A DNA stretch of 23,026 nt from Clostridia bacterium (GTDB taxonomy: Bacteria; Bacillota; Sulfobacillia; SLMV01): assembly GCA_007133365.1 (NCBI GenBank), contig SLMV01000120.1:1-23026 (forward strand), read 5' to 3'. Positions within the stretch are counted from its first letter, which is position 1, and each line of letters begins with the position of its first letter. A model generated the notes under the pieces. It searched no databases. It was not told the origin of the DNA and was given only the letters and a program-made list of their open reading frames with translations. Shown in pieces: positions 14,680 to 22,863 of this stretch. Both the position numbers and the translations under genes were made by a program.

Positions 14680-16362
14680 ATGAGCACGAAACACCGTAGA
14701 TATTACCAATGGTTGATCTTACTCCTCGTGATGGTTCTTGCATTCGCGGTTGGTTGTCGCTCGGTTGCGGATACGCCGGAGGATCCTACTGATCCTGTGG
14801 AAGAACCCGCAGACCCCGATGACGATGATGCGAATGACGAGCCGGCGGATCCGCCGAGGCTTGGCCGGGTCATCATTGCCCAAGATACGGGTGTGGGTTC
14901 GTGGGATCCACCGGTTGACTGGAGTTCGCCGGGCGAATGGATCATTGATAACGCCTATGATCGCCTGCTCGATGCGACCGGCGACGCTTCGGATCTAGAA
15001 CCGCTGTTGGCCCATAGCTGGGAGCCGATCGATGAGGTCACCACGCGGTTTTATCTAAGAGAAGGGGTCCGCTTTCACGATGGCACCGAATTCACGGCGG
15101 AGGATGTAAAGTATCACTTTGAGCGTGTTCGCGATGGGACGCGGGAGCAGTATATCCAGCAGCCCGTTTTTCAATTTTTCGATGACATTGTCATCCACGA
15201 CCCGTATACGTTCGATTTTGTGACGCCGAATCCGGATACCCTGTTATACAATCGATTGCACATGACCGGTTCCGGCATTGTCAGCAAGGCTTACGTCGAG
15301 GCAGTGGGAACGGATGAAGTGCACCGGAATCCCATGGGGACGGGGCCATTCAAACTCATGGACTGGGCTCGCGATGAGTTTGTCCTATTTGAAGCCAATG
15401 ACGATTACTGGGGCGGTCGCTCGGAGTATGATGAACTGATGTTTCGCATCATTCCGGAAGCGTCAACCCGCGTGGCGGAGCTTCTAACCGGTGGAGTGCA
15501 CTTGGTCCACCAGGTGCCACCGGCCGACTGGGATCGCGTTCGAAATGCGGATGGGGTTAACTTAGTCGAGTCCCCGACCGGCCTTGCGTTCCTTCTCATA
15601 CCCCGGCTCGCCCCCAACCCGGCTTACGAGGGCGATGCGGAACTCGACCGCGATTTTTTAACCGAAGATGTTCGGATTCGTGAAGCGATTGAACTGGCCA
15701 TTGATAAACAGGCCCTTATTGAAGTGGCAGGTGGTGTGGGTGAGCCAATCCGTCATCGGACCTTCTACCCGTTGCCGGAAGCCAATCCGGATCTCTATGG
15801 TGCTCAAGCCAATCTCCATGATCCCGACCGGGCCCGTGCTATCTTAGAAGAAGCCGGCTATGGACCGGGCGAAGCCCGCCTCGTGTTCCATGCGCGCAGT
15901 GTGTTTCCCCAAGAAGATCTTGCCCGCGTCATCACCGATATGCTCGAGCAGGTCGGATTTGAAGTGGAACTTCGGATTTTGGACGCCTCCAGTTTCGCGA
16001 CCGACATCTATGAACCCCGTCGTACCCAGGAACTCGCCCTGAATGTGCTCGGGGGCGGCTTCAGTCCCCGCTGGGGGGCGGAACTTTATCGGTCGGACTG
16101 GCTGGTTAACGTGGTTGGACCGCCAAGGGAACAAGAACTCAGCGAGCGGGTGGATGAACTTCTCGAGATCGCTTTTAGTGAGACACTGGATAACGACCGC
16201 CGGTTGGCAGCGTATCATGAAGTGGCCAGCATCGTTGCGGAGCAGCGTTGGAACATCGGATTGTACCACGCCTTTAAGATGTGGGGCATCAGTGATGATA
16301 TTCAGTTCACCCCCCGCGTGGATGAAATGATTCGAGGCCAAGATATTCAGCTGGCGCGCTGA
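14680..16362 (+). CDS. ABC transporter solute-binding lipoprotein (SBP_bac_5, peptide/nickel type)
   Basis: A 560-residue extracytoplasmic lipoprotein. The signal peptide ends in a lipobox with acylated C26 (AFAVGC). An unusual acidic linker, rich in Asp, Glu and Pro (about 30-62), separates the anchor from the binding domain. The family 5 domain (about 63-555) has typical segments such as LAHSWEP, YLREGVRFHDGTEFTAEDVKYH, MGTGPFKL and VRIREAIELAIDK. Members bind oligopeptides, dipeptides, nickel chelates or sugars; the ligand cannot be read from sequence. No permease or ATPase gene is adjacent, so it is an orphan component. The ATG at 14680 has AAAGGGAG 5 bases upstream, and a strong terminator follows, so it is monocistronic. 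Confidence 0.93.
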   Translation: MSTKHRRYYQWLILLLVMVLAFAVGCRSVADTPEDPTDPVEEPADPDDDDANDEPADPPRLGRVIIAQDTGVGSWDPPVDWSSPGEWIIDNAYDRLLDATGDASDLEPLLAHSWEPIDEVTTRFYLREGVRFHDGTEFTAEDVKYHFERVRDGTREQYIQQPVFQFFDDIVIHDPYTFDFVTPNPDTLLYNRLHMTGSGIVSKAYVEAVGTDEVHRNPMGTGPFKLMDWARDEFVLFEANDDYWGGRSEYDELMFRIIPEASTRVAELLTGGVHLVHQVPPADWDRVRNADGVNLVESPTGLAFLLIPRLAPNPAYEGDAELDRDFLTEDVRIREAIELAIDKQALIEVAGGVGEPIRHRTFYPLPEANPDLYGAQANLHDPDRARAILEEAGYGPGEARLVFHARSVFPQEDLARVITDMLEQVGFEVELRILDASSFATDIYEPRRTQELALNVLGGGFSPRWGAELYRSDWLVNVVGPPREQELSERVDELLEIAFSETLDNDRRLAAYHEVASIVAEQRWNIGLYHAFKMWGISDDIQFTPRVDEMIRGQDIQLAR

Positions 16363-16404
16363 AGCCGGATCGATAGATTGGACTCTGTTTGCCGTGTGAC
16401 GAAG

Positions 16405-16436
16405 CCAAACCCCGGTGATTTCAGGCCGGGGTTTGG
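16405..16436 (+). terminator. Terminator of the solute-binding protein gene
   Basis: A perfect 11-bp stem, CCAAACCCCGG (16405-16415) with CCGGGGTTTGG (16426-16436), with a 10-base loop, followed by TCTTTCT. It lies 42 bases after the stop codon. Confidence 0.88.
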
Positions 16437-16527
16437 TCTTTCTCCCAAAGATCCGCGAAAAATAGTCAACATACGCATCTCAGTCGATTGATCGCTCCCC
16501 CGGATGGGATTTTTATCAGAAGTTGGG

Positions 16528-16563
16528 GATGATCCCGGTCGGATGTTTTCGGCCGGGATCATC
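16528..16563. terminator. Hairpin at the end of the S9 peptidase gene
   Basis: GATGATCCCGG (16528-16538) pairs perfectly with CCGGGATCATC (16553-16563), and the stem can extend by three pairs into the loop. It lies 25 bases beyond the minus-strand peptidase stop codon. There is no T-run on either side, so it may be a transcript-end stabiliser rather than a simple intrinsic terminator. Confidence 0.55.
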
Positions 16564-16588
16564 ATCGAAGGGGAGGAGCGGGTCGAAT

Positions 16589-18691
16589 CTAGAGCCAGGC
16601 CTTAAACCAATCCAGGTAGTGGTGGAGTCGGAACACCCGATGCCAAGGACGACCGCCCCGGGAAAGCCCGTGATTCTCGTTGGGGAAGCGGACCAGGCGG
16701 GTCGGCACACCCACCAATTGAAGGGCTGAGTACAGTTGCTCGCCTTGTTCGACGGGACAGCGATAGTCCAATGCGGAGTGGACGATCAATGTGGGCGTTT
16801 TAATCTTATCCACGTGTTGAATGGGTGAGTTTTCCAGATACTCCATTGGGGCTTCCCAGGGATGCTTATTATCATACTTGGCGAGATTTAGGAGATATCC
16901 GATATCTCCGGTGCCGTGCGAGGAATAGTTATTGCACACACAGCGATCGACCACCGCGGCCTTAAATTCCGGATGGTGCGCGGTAATGGTGCTGGCCATA
17001 TAGCCCCCATAGCTGCCCCCTGCCACGCCGAGCCGATCGGCATCGAGATAATCATACTGCTCGCAGGCATACCTTAAAGCCCGAATGTTGTCGATTCGGT
17101 CCATTTTGCCCCAAGCACCCTTGGGTGCGGTGGCAAACGCTTCGCCATATCCGTAGTTGCCGCGGGCGTTACAGTGAAGGACGGCATAGCCGTGGGCAGC
17201 GTAAAGATGAAATTCGTGAACGAATACGCTGGCGCGCATTCCCCCGGGACCGCCCCCGGTATATAAGATGACGGGATAACGTTTTCCGGGTTCGCGATCG
17301 ACCGGGGGTAGTAACCAGGTGTCGATGGTGACATCGTCCGAGGGCACCTCAAAACGTTCCGGCTCGGTAAGATTGAGCTCGGATAAAAGGTCCGCATTGA
17401 CTTGGGTTAAGGGCGTAAGTGCAAGGGGTGCGGGTTCGGTCAGATCGAGAAGGTATAAATCACTCGGTTTCATATCGTCTTCCATCAGAACCACGGCGCG
17501 TTTGGCTTTTGCATCCACCGAAAAAGCGCAGATGGTCATATTGCCCTCTGTCAGGGCTTGGATTTTACCGGTCTCCCGGGAAAGGCGATGAAGGTGAACG
17601 GTGCCCGCAATATTGACGAGGGCCAACAGATGATTCCCATCGATCCATTTCGGAATATCATCGCCGTGATGCATACCGTCGTAGCCGCGAAGATCATTGT
17701 TTCGGGAATAATCGCCCAAGGGATGTTCCAATTCCTCGGTGATGCAAACCCCCTCATGGGTTTCGGGTGTTATCCACCAAAGTTTGGGCACTCCGGCGTT
17801 TCCAACCTCGGGATCGTCATGGCCGGAGACGACGATACCGGCGCCATCCGGGGACCAGGCAAGGTCCGTCGACATGGCTTTAAGGCCAAAGACCTTGGTT
17901 GGGTGGGCGGGCGTGTCGCCTTCGAGCGAGATGAGATAAAGATGTTTATCCCCCACCCGTTCGTTATCCGGCTCGATATTGCCGACGGCGGCCAGTTGTT
18001 TCCCGTCGGGGGACCAGGTGGGTGCACTTAGATCATAGTCACCCAGGGTTAGCAGCCGGGGCTGGACGTTTTCGCCCCATTGGGTGGGATTGAAGGGTGC
18101 ACATGCCACCTGTTGCCGGTAGTCACCCAAAAACCCACTGGCATCCGATTTCCAAGCGATGCGATTGACCACCAACACGTCCTGGTTGAAATACGCATAC
18201 GGATCGGCGGATGATGGCGATTGGTCGGTGGTGAATCGCAGACCTTCTTGGGGTTTGACGCGGGTGGTAAACGCGATTTGTTGTCCGTCGGGGGACCAGT
18301 TGGCCGGGCCGGCGCCCGTGAGGAGATCCGTGAGTTGCCAGATCTCACCGCCGTTTGCCGAGACCACCATGAGCTGGGCGCCACCAAAGATGGAGACGGC
18401 CGGATCCGGGGCGTCGGGGTTTCGGGTCTTTCTTCCCGGTGCCAAAAAAGCGATATATTGGCCATCCGGTGACCAACGCGGGTGATGATTCCCCGTCGTG
18501 GTCATGAGGGGGCGGGTCTTGCCGGTGTCAACGTCCGTCAGTTGAATTTGCGTCTTGTTGGAATTGGTGGTTCGGTCCATCCAGGTTTTGACCCATGCCA
18601 CGCGGGTTCCATCGGGTGATAGTTGAGGGTCACTGACCATTGTGAAATCGAGCAGGTCTTCTGCCGTCAGTCGTCTGCCTTTTGCATTCAA
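16589..18691 (-). CDS. S9 family serine peptidase (prolyl oligopeptidase/acylaminoacyl-peptidase type)
   Basis: A 700-residue peptidase, probably cytoplasmic since there is no signal peptide. The N-terminal two thirds is a seven-bladed beta-propeller, seen as repeated WSPDG-type segments (WSPDGQYIAF, WSPDGQQIAF, WSPDGKQLAA, WSPDGAGIVV). The C-terminal alpha/beta hydrolase domain (about 440-700) has nucleophile S560 in GGSYGGYM, D642 in HSALDYRCP and H674 in NENHGL, a complete triad, plus oxyanion-type segment GGGPGG. Such enzymes cleave short peptides or N-acylated amino acids. The start is TTG at 18691, preceded by GGGAAAGGATG; an ATG at 18701 is out of frame. It stands alone on the minus strand, with about 276 bases of non-coding DNA upstream. 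Confidence 0.95.
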   Translation of the reverse strand: MNAKGRRLTAEDLLDFTMVSDPQLSPDGTRVAWVKTWMDRTTNSNKTQIQLTDVDTGKTRPLMTTTGNHHPRWSPDGQYIAFLAPGRKTRNPDAPDPAVSIFGGAQLMVVSANGGEIWQLTDLLTGAGPANWSPDGQQIAFTTRVKPQEGLRFTTDQSPSSADPYAYFNQDVLVVNRIAWKSDASGFLGDYRQQVACAPFNPTQWGENVQPRLLTLGDYDLSAPTWSPDGKQLAAVGNIEPDNERVGDKHLYLISLEGDTPAHPTKVFGLKAMSTDLAWSPDGAGIVVSGHDDPEVGNAGVPKLWWITPETHEGVCITEELEHPLGDYSRNNDLRGYDGMHHGDDIPKWIDGNHLLALVNIAGTVHLHRLSRETGKIQALTEGNMTICAFSVDAKAKRAVVLMEDDMKPSDLYLLDLTEPAPLALTPLTQVNADLLSELNLTEPERFEVPSDDVTIDTWLLPPVDREPGKRYPVILYTGGGPGGMRASVFVHEFHLYAAHGYAVLHCNARGNYGYGEAFATAPKGAWGKMDRIDNIRALRYACEQYDYLDADRLGVAGGSYGGYMASTITAHHPEFKAAVVDRCVCNNYSSHGTGDIGYLLNLAKYDNKHPWEAPMEYLENSPIQHVDKIKTPTLIVHSALDYRCPVEQGEQLYSALQLVGVPTRLVRFPNENHGLSRGGRPWHRVFRLHHYLDWFKAWL

Positions 18692-18967
18692 ATTCGTTCA
18701 TCCTTTCCCAAAATCGTTTCGACCTTAAATGCTAAGTGTCGTCGCGAGCGTCTACCAATGGGTGAGGTTTCCTGCGAAAAACGGTTGTCCCCCTTTAGTC
18801 AAACCATACGTTGCCATCAAGCATGCCTCGGACTTGTTAAAAAATTCGGACTGACGAGGTCAATTCCCTGCCCGCCCCGATCTTTTTCATCGAGACGTCT
18901 GTCGATTAAGCGGGTGAAGCGTTTCAGGGTCGGTCCTTGCCCCTAAAATTGCGAGGGATCCAAACGG

Positions 18968-20164
18968 TCATGGGGTGTATGGAGGTTGGTCGTCTTGATC
19001 CGAAACGTCAGGAGGGGGTCCACCCACTGAAGCGGATGCGGCTTGACTTTGCCCTATAATGTCTTTGATGAGGGAACGTTCCATTTTGGCTTGTCCTCGC
19101 AAGGGAAAGGAGTCAAAGGCGTTTATCCCCTGTTGGGCATATTTTCGTGCCCGGGCATCATCGCCCAACACGACCAAGGCATAGGCGGAAAGAACTCGGC
19201 GTCCATTGATATCAAAATCGTCCGCCAAAACGGATTGGACCCTTTCGAAATGGTGGCGGGCTTGGGGGTCATCGCGTTCGATCATGCAGTGATAATAGGT
19301 GAGCTCGTAATGAAGGGGGATCTGAAGCAGGGTAGGGCAATGCGGTAAATATTTCTTCATTTGGCGAACGTAAGCGTTGAGGGCTTCGTGGCATCCGGCG
19401 TCGAGGGCTCGAAAGTAATGAACCATAAGCAGTTGGATGGCGATGGCAGTGGGTTGTTTGAGGCGATCGTGCGACCATTTGCTCAGTTTAAGATCGCGCG
19501 GGCGAATCCCGGCAGCGAGGGCCGATGAGGTATGATACGCTTCTAAGATATCCGCCGCAAGCGGGGATTCTCTTAAGACACTGACAATGATTTGGCCATC
19601 ATTGGGTTGAAGCGCGCTAAATTGGGGAATGCCGTTCATCAAAATGAGGGCGAGCGTCACAAGTGCGGCAACGGAACCCGCGATGAAGACTTGACTCTGA
19701 TCGGTGATCAAAAGAAGCCAGGTGATGGGGATCAACGTGAGGGCGTTAACCAATAATCCTCCCGCAAAATACCCAAGATGATGGCGCATCGGGAGTTCGC
19801 TTGGTGGCGGTAACATGCCGCAGGCTCCGACGTACCCATGACTCGCCTTCAAGGAAAAGCGCATGCGACCGGCTTGATATTGCCAGGAGAACGGGCCGAT
19901 CTGAAAATACATCAGCTGGTATCCGAGGAGCCTGCCAAAAAGCAAGTGTCCGAGTTCGTGAAGGTTAATCTGAACGAATAGGGTAAGCGGTATGCTCAAG
20001 AGGATGACCAATAAGGCCGAGATGGGGAAGCCGTTTCCGAGTTCAACCCAGTACACGATCAATCGCCCAACTGACGCGCCGATGACGAGAAATAGGCTCA
20101 GACGGAAAAAGATTTGGCGGCGCCGGGCCTTATTACGCTCCTTTTCGCTTCTTCGTCCCCGCAT
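18968..20164 (-). CDS. M50-family membrane metalloprotease (site-2-protease-like)
   Basis: A 398-residue protein. A very basic N-terminus (RGRRSEKERNKARRR) is followed by hydrophobic helices and the zinc-binding HELGH at 69-73 inside a membrane segment, as in M50/site-2 proteases. About six membrane segments occupy residues 17-195; a second M50-type metal-ligand region may be NGIPQFSALQPNDGQ, which resembles the family's N-x-x-P...D-G motif. The C-terminal part (about 205-398) is soluble and helical, reminiscent of tetratricopeptide-like repeats. Substrate unknown; no sigma/anti-sigma pair is adjacent. The start is uncertain: ATG at 20164 has GGAGG 11 bases upstream; in-frame ATG codons at 20182 and 20236 would add 6 or 24 residues but have poor sites. 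Confidence 0.85.
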   Translation of the reverse strand: MRGRRSEKERNKARRRQIFFRLSLFLVIGASVGRLIVYWVELGNGFPISALLVILLSIPLTLFVQINLHELGHLLFGRLLGYQLMYFQIGPFSWQYQAGRMRFSLKASHGYVGACGMLPPPSELPMRHHLGYFAGGLLVNALTLIPITWLLLITDQSQVFIAGSVAALVTLALILMNGIPQFSALQPNDGQIIVSVLRESPLAADILEAYHTSSALAAGIRPRDLKLSKWSHDRLKQPTAIAIQLLMVHYFRALDAGCHEALNAYVRQMKKYLPHCPTLLQIPLHYELTYYHCMIERDDPQARHHFERVQSVLADDFDINGRRVLSAYALVVLGDDARARKYAQQGINAFDSFPLRGQAKMERSLIKDIIGQSQAASASVGGPPPDVSDQDDQPPYTP

Positions 20165-20304
20165 GGTTTGTAAATCCTCCATCACACTTTTCGGAATTGC
20201 CCGGAAGAACCCATCGCTAATGGTAGCATAGCGCATCCTTTGGGGACAGTTCGAGATCCGAGCGTGATTCTAGCCCGCGGGAACCTTGTCGAAACGTTTT
20301 GATT

Positions 20305-20373
20305 CGGGAGATCAGGGTCCCGGATGTTGATCCCCCGATCCGGCATCATTCGGGCAAAGGATCCGAACGCCGG
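20305..20373 (-). terminator. Two tandem hairpins between the tautomerase and M50 genes
   Basis: The first stem pairs CGGGAGATCA (20305-20314) with TGATCCCCCG (20328-20337), 9 of 10 pairs. The second combines CCGGC (20340-20344) with GCCGG (20369-20373) and TTCGG (20349-20353) with CCGAA (20363-20367). They lie 24 bases after the tautomerase stop codon on the minus strand and probably end that transcript; there is no strong T-run. Confidence 0.45.
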
Positions 20374-20396
20374 GAAGATCCAATGCCAATGGAGGC

Positions 20397-20597
20397 TCAT
20401 GAATCGCTTTGTTCGGATACGAGCTGTCCGGCAGAGGCCATATCTTGAGCCCCTCCGGTATGATGGTGGAGGTACAAGGTCACATGCTCCGGTTTTGTTT
20501 GGGTCGCATCATTGACGGCTTTGGTTAATCGCTGGGCCAGATGGCGCTTTTCTTCCTGGGTTTGTTCCACATTCACAAAGAAATGCACGGTTGGCAT
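20397..20597 (-). CDS. 4-oxalocrotonate tautomerase-like protein with catalytic Pro
   Basis: A 66-residue tautomerase-superfamily subunit. Pro follows the initiator Met directly (MPTVHFFVNV), as needed for the catalytic N-terminal proline of 4-oxalocrotonate tautomerases. The C-terminal DMASAGQLVSEQ matches the family ending. Such proteins form hexamers of small beta-alpha-beta subunits and isomerise enol/keto acids or related compounds; the substrate is not known. The start is ATG at 20597 with GGAGG about 6 bases upstream; an upstream in-frame start at 20627 would bury the Pro and is rejected. It follows the next tautomerase-like gene by 26 bases, so the two are likely co-transcribed and may co-assemble. 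Confidence 0.85.
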   Translation of the reverse strand: MPTVHFFVNVEQTQEEKRHLAQRLTKAVNDATQTKPEHVTLYLHHHTGGAQDMASAGQLVSEQSDS

Positions 20598-20623
20598 GGG
20601 TGCCTCCTTTCGTGTGATCCCAA

Positions 20624-20830
20624 TCACGTGCTAAGCAACTGGCCGCCGATTGCGATGTCATCGCGATTGATCCGCCAAAATCGAATGCTTACGTTCTCGG
20701 ATTTTAGGCCATCGACGGCTTCGAGGCATGCTTGGTGAATGGATTTTACCAAGGCCTCTTTTTGCTCGCGGGGGCGATCGTCGTAGATTTGGACGTACAC
20801 CGTGGCTTTGGGTTCGGTCAATGTCATCAT
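20624..20830 (-). CDS. Tautomerase-like protein lacking the N-terminal catalytic Pro
   Basis: A 68-residue (67 from the second Met) tautomerase-superfamily subunit: TVYVQIYDDRPREQKEALVK and DIAIGGQLLS match family strand-helix and C-terminal segments. When aligned to its neighbour through the REQKEALVK/QEEKRHL helix, the catalytic Pro2 corresponds to Ala9. The protein has an N-terminal extension of about 7 residues instead, so the usual Pro chemistry is not possible. It may be a structural partner of the adjacent Pro-containing subunit, or have another role. The starts are ATG-ATG at 20830/20827 after AAAGG, a closely spaced ribosome site. It is the first of the two tandem genes. Confidence 0.75.
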   Translation of the reverse strand: MMTLTEPKATVYVQIYDDRPREQKEALVKSIHQACLEAVDGLKSENVSIRFWRINRDDIAIGGQLLST

Positions 20831-20957
20831 CCTTTCAAAGAGAGGGCAGGCGGACCTTAACCGCCGGGTTCGGGTTTCGGTCGATGCGCCCCTAGTGTCG
20901 ATTTCCTAGCGATGTTCGCGGATCGCCACGATAAGCACCGCCTTCTCTCATCATTCT

Positions 20958-21062
20958 TTACCGCTCGCAAAACGGAAGCGATCCATCGGCCTGGTGCGCT
21001 GCCTGACAAGCGTTGCAAGCATCATGTCGAGGGCAATGACGATTCGGGCATTCACAACTCAC
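20958..21062 (-). CDS. Small Cys-rich protein, 34 aa
   Basis: A GTG at 21062 is preceded by AAGGAGG (minus strand, 21078-21072), 9 bases away: a perfect ribosome site. It opens a 34-codon frame beginning MSCECPNRHCPRHDACNACQ and ending LPFCER. Six cysteines are arranged C-x-C-x4-C-x5-C-x2-C-x12-C, with CPRH and a final LPxC. This resembles small Cys-rich clostridial proteins that I recall as the DUF6485 group (CxCxxxxC, then CxxCxxxH, ending LPxC), which supports it being real. Function unknown; zinc or iron-sulfur binding is possible. It lies 127 bases upstream of the tautomerase pair on the same strand. Confidence 0.65.
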   Translation of the reverse strand: MSCECPNRHCPRHDACNACQAAHQADGSLPFCER

Positions 21063-21397
21063 GATTGATTCCCTCCTTTCCCCGAATTTGCGATTATTCC
21101 CGGCACCGGATTGTCCGAAGTGAGAGGCTGTCGGAAGTTCGGGATGGATATCGAATGGTGCCGGATTCATCGGTTACTCAAAAGGCAATAAAGCCCCAAA
21201 GGGTCGAGGATGATAAACCTCATACACTTTCTTAGCGAAAGCCCTCCCGAGTCCCTGCAACCCGGGTTCGGTCCTTTAGCGTTCCAATCGCAGGCTTTCA
21301 GTGTTTTGGTGGCGAATTAGGGAAAAGGGAAATGCACTGGGTGTCGTGGGTGCGACCCTTTTGGTGATTTGGCATTTCGAGAGAGGAGTTGGATTGT
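21063..21397. other. Intergenic region with an 8-bp inverted repeat
   Basis: 335 bases between the divergent Cys-rich gene and the zinc hydrolase. CCGGCACC (21100-21107) and GGTGCCGG (21157-21164) form an 8-bp stem with a 49-base interior containing further short complementarity. On the minus strand this would be the leader of the Cys-rich gene. No gene or confident promoter was found in the remainder. Confidence 0.4.
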
Positions 21398-22468
21398 TTG
21401 TTTGAGATCTTTGGCCGCAAGGTAGAGCCCGGGCAAAAAGTTTTTGACTATTGTCATGTCGGATATCTTGCCGGTAATACCGAATGTCGCATCGGATACG
21501 GTGTCTTCAATGGTGTTAAGGAAGGCCCGGTGCTCACCCTGATTTCTGCCCTTCATGGGTGGGAACCCATGGGAACTGAGATTATCCGCCGAACGTTCTT
21601 GGATGTGGATCCCAAGGACTTATCCGGCACCGTGGTGGTCATCCCCATCGCCAATCCCTTTTCCATGGAATTTGGCGGTACTGCGGAATCGTCGGGGCTT
21701 CAGATCAATCCGGCCGATAGTTTAAACCTCAATCGGGTGTTTCCCGGGCGGGGCGGATCGGGTTGGCTGACGGAACAGCTAGCGCACCTTTACACGGAGG
21801 AAATCAGCCGGGTGTCGGACGTGGTGTTGGATTATCATGATGGTACGTCGTCGAATAACATGATACCGCTGGTGACGTTTCTTGCCTATGAACCGGAACT
21901 TGGCTATCAAGCGGATCTTGCCGCTCGGACGGAAACTTTGGCCAAAGCCATGGGGGCTCAGGTTGGGCGAAGAATCGAGGGAGATGCACCGGACAGCGGA
22001 AATATCTCGGCGGCGCTGGGGATCCGTGGGGTGCCGACGATGATGTTAAGCGTGGCAGGATTGGGACAGGTTGATGAGAATGTCGACGAGGGGATTCGGT
22101 GTACGAAGAATTTGATGAAGGCGATGGGTATTCTGGAAGGTGAGGTCGATCGGCCTGAATATCAGCTCTACTGCTCGGGACCGCAACATAAGGTCTTATT
22201 AACCACGGCGGGCGGCTTTTTCTACCCTGCTCCGGGTGCGACGTTGGGTGCTTGGGTCCAACAGGGACAAGAAATCGGGGTCATTTTGGATCCTCTGACA
22301 TCCGAGGTTCGAGAAACCTTGAGGGCTCCGTTTAAGGGCATCCTGGGGATGTTTCGCGGTAAGATGGTGACGAATCCGGGTGGTATGGTCGGGCATTTGG
22401 CCAATCTCGAGGACTATTATTGGTCGTTGGGGACGCTCCCCGGGAGTGAGGATTCATCGTTGGTCTAA
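21398..22468 (+). CDS. Succinylglutamate desuccinylase/aspartoacylase-family zinc hydrolase
   Basis: A 356-residue M14-like zinc enzyme. Zinc ligands H53 and E56 lie in LHGWEP, and H147 lies in DYHDG. The substrate-binding segment NLNRVFPG (110-117) matches the family N-x-N-R-x-F-PG motif. The C-terminal domain (about 265-350) has an all-beta cap, with a lipoyl-like segment near WVQQGQEIGVI. Members remove acyl groups from amino acids (N-succinylglutamate, N-acetylaspartate) or deacylate related amides; the substrate here is unknown. The start is TTG at 21398, with GAGGAG 9 bases upstream. A TTG at 21389 abuts that site directly and is less likely. It is probably a single-gene unit; the downstream region has only a weak AT-rich stem at 22496-22517. 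Confidence 0.88.
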   Translation: MFEIFGRKVEPGQKVFDYCHVGYLAGNTECRIGYGVFNGVKEGPVLTLISALHGWEPMGTEIIRRTFLDVDPKDLSGTVVVIPIANPFSMEFGGTAESSGLQINPADSLNLNRVFPGRGGSGWLTEQLAHLYTEEISRVSDVVLDYHDGTSSNNMIPLVTFLAYEPELGYQADLAARTETLAKAMGAQVGRRIEGDAPDSGNISAALGIRGVPTMMLSVAGLGQVDENVDEGIRCTKNLMKAMGILEGEVDRPEYQLYCSGPQHKVLLTTAGGFFYPAPGATLGAWVQQGQEIGVILDPLTSEVRETLRAPFKGILGMFRGKMVTNPGGMVGHLANLEDYYWSLGTLPGSEDSSLV

Positions 22469-22863
22469 GGTGCAAGGGATTTAGTCTATGTTGGAGTTTA
22501 AGCCTCGGAAGTTAAACATCTGTTCTGTGAGTGTTTTGACTTAATTCTGGATGCATCGGGCGGACGGAACGCGAAAGAACTTGGGTTTTTTCATCAACTG
22601 CCGGTGATTGGGGTGGGTGAGACGCCGAAAGGCTGCCGATGCAAGTTTTTCGGATCCGCCCCGTTCATCCCGGGAAATGGCAAAAGAATCAACGCCGTTG
22701 CCATTGATCAAGTCGTGTTGCAAAAATAACGGCGTTGCTCCCATCCCCATCGCCGTTTGGTGCGGTCTTTCGATACCAGGCCGTCAATGCTCTTATCGCG
22801 AAAGGCCATCTGCCTGCAAAAGGATCGAGGTCCCAGATGGTGAGGGGGTGAAACGCTCGGGTT
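22469..22863. other. Non-coding stretch between convergent genes
   Basis: 395 bases without a gene I can support. They contain a 6-bp stem GTTTAA/TTAAAC (22496-22517) soon after the hydrolase stop codon, and a 10-bp inverted repeat at 22690-22737. ORFs crossing it on either strand (22541-22750 minus, 22608-22982 plus) have no recognisable features. Confidence 0.4.
22690..22737. repeat. 10-bp inverted repeat
   Basis: CAACGCCGTT (22690-22699) and AACGGCGTTG (22728-22737) are perfect inverted copies with a 28-base interior. The interior holds AAAAAT just before the right arm. It may be a terminator for one of the two convergent genes or a protein-binding site. Confidence 0.5.

Noticed and set aside
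22541..22750. Minus-strand ORF of 69 aa
   Set aside because: No family, and no ribosome site of note; it spans the 10-bp inverted repeat. I considered it as a decayed continuation of the macro-domain gene, but it shares no recognisable similarity.
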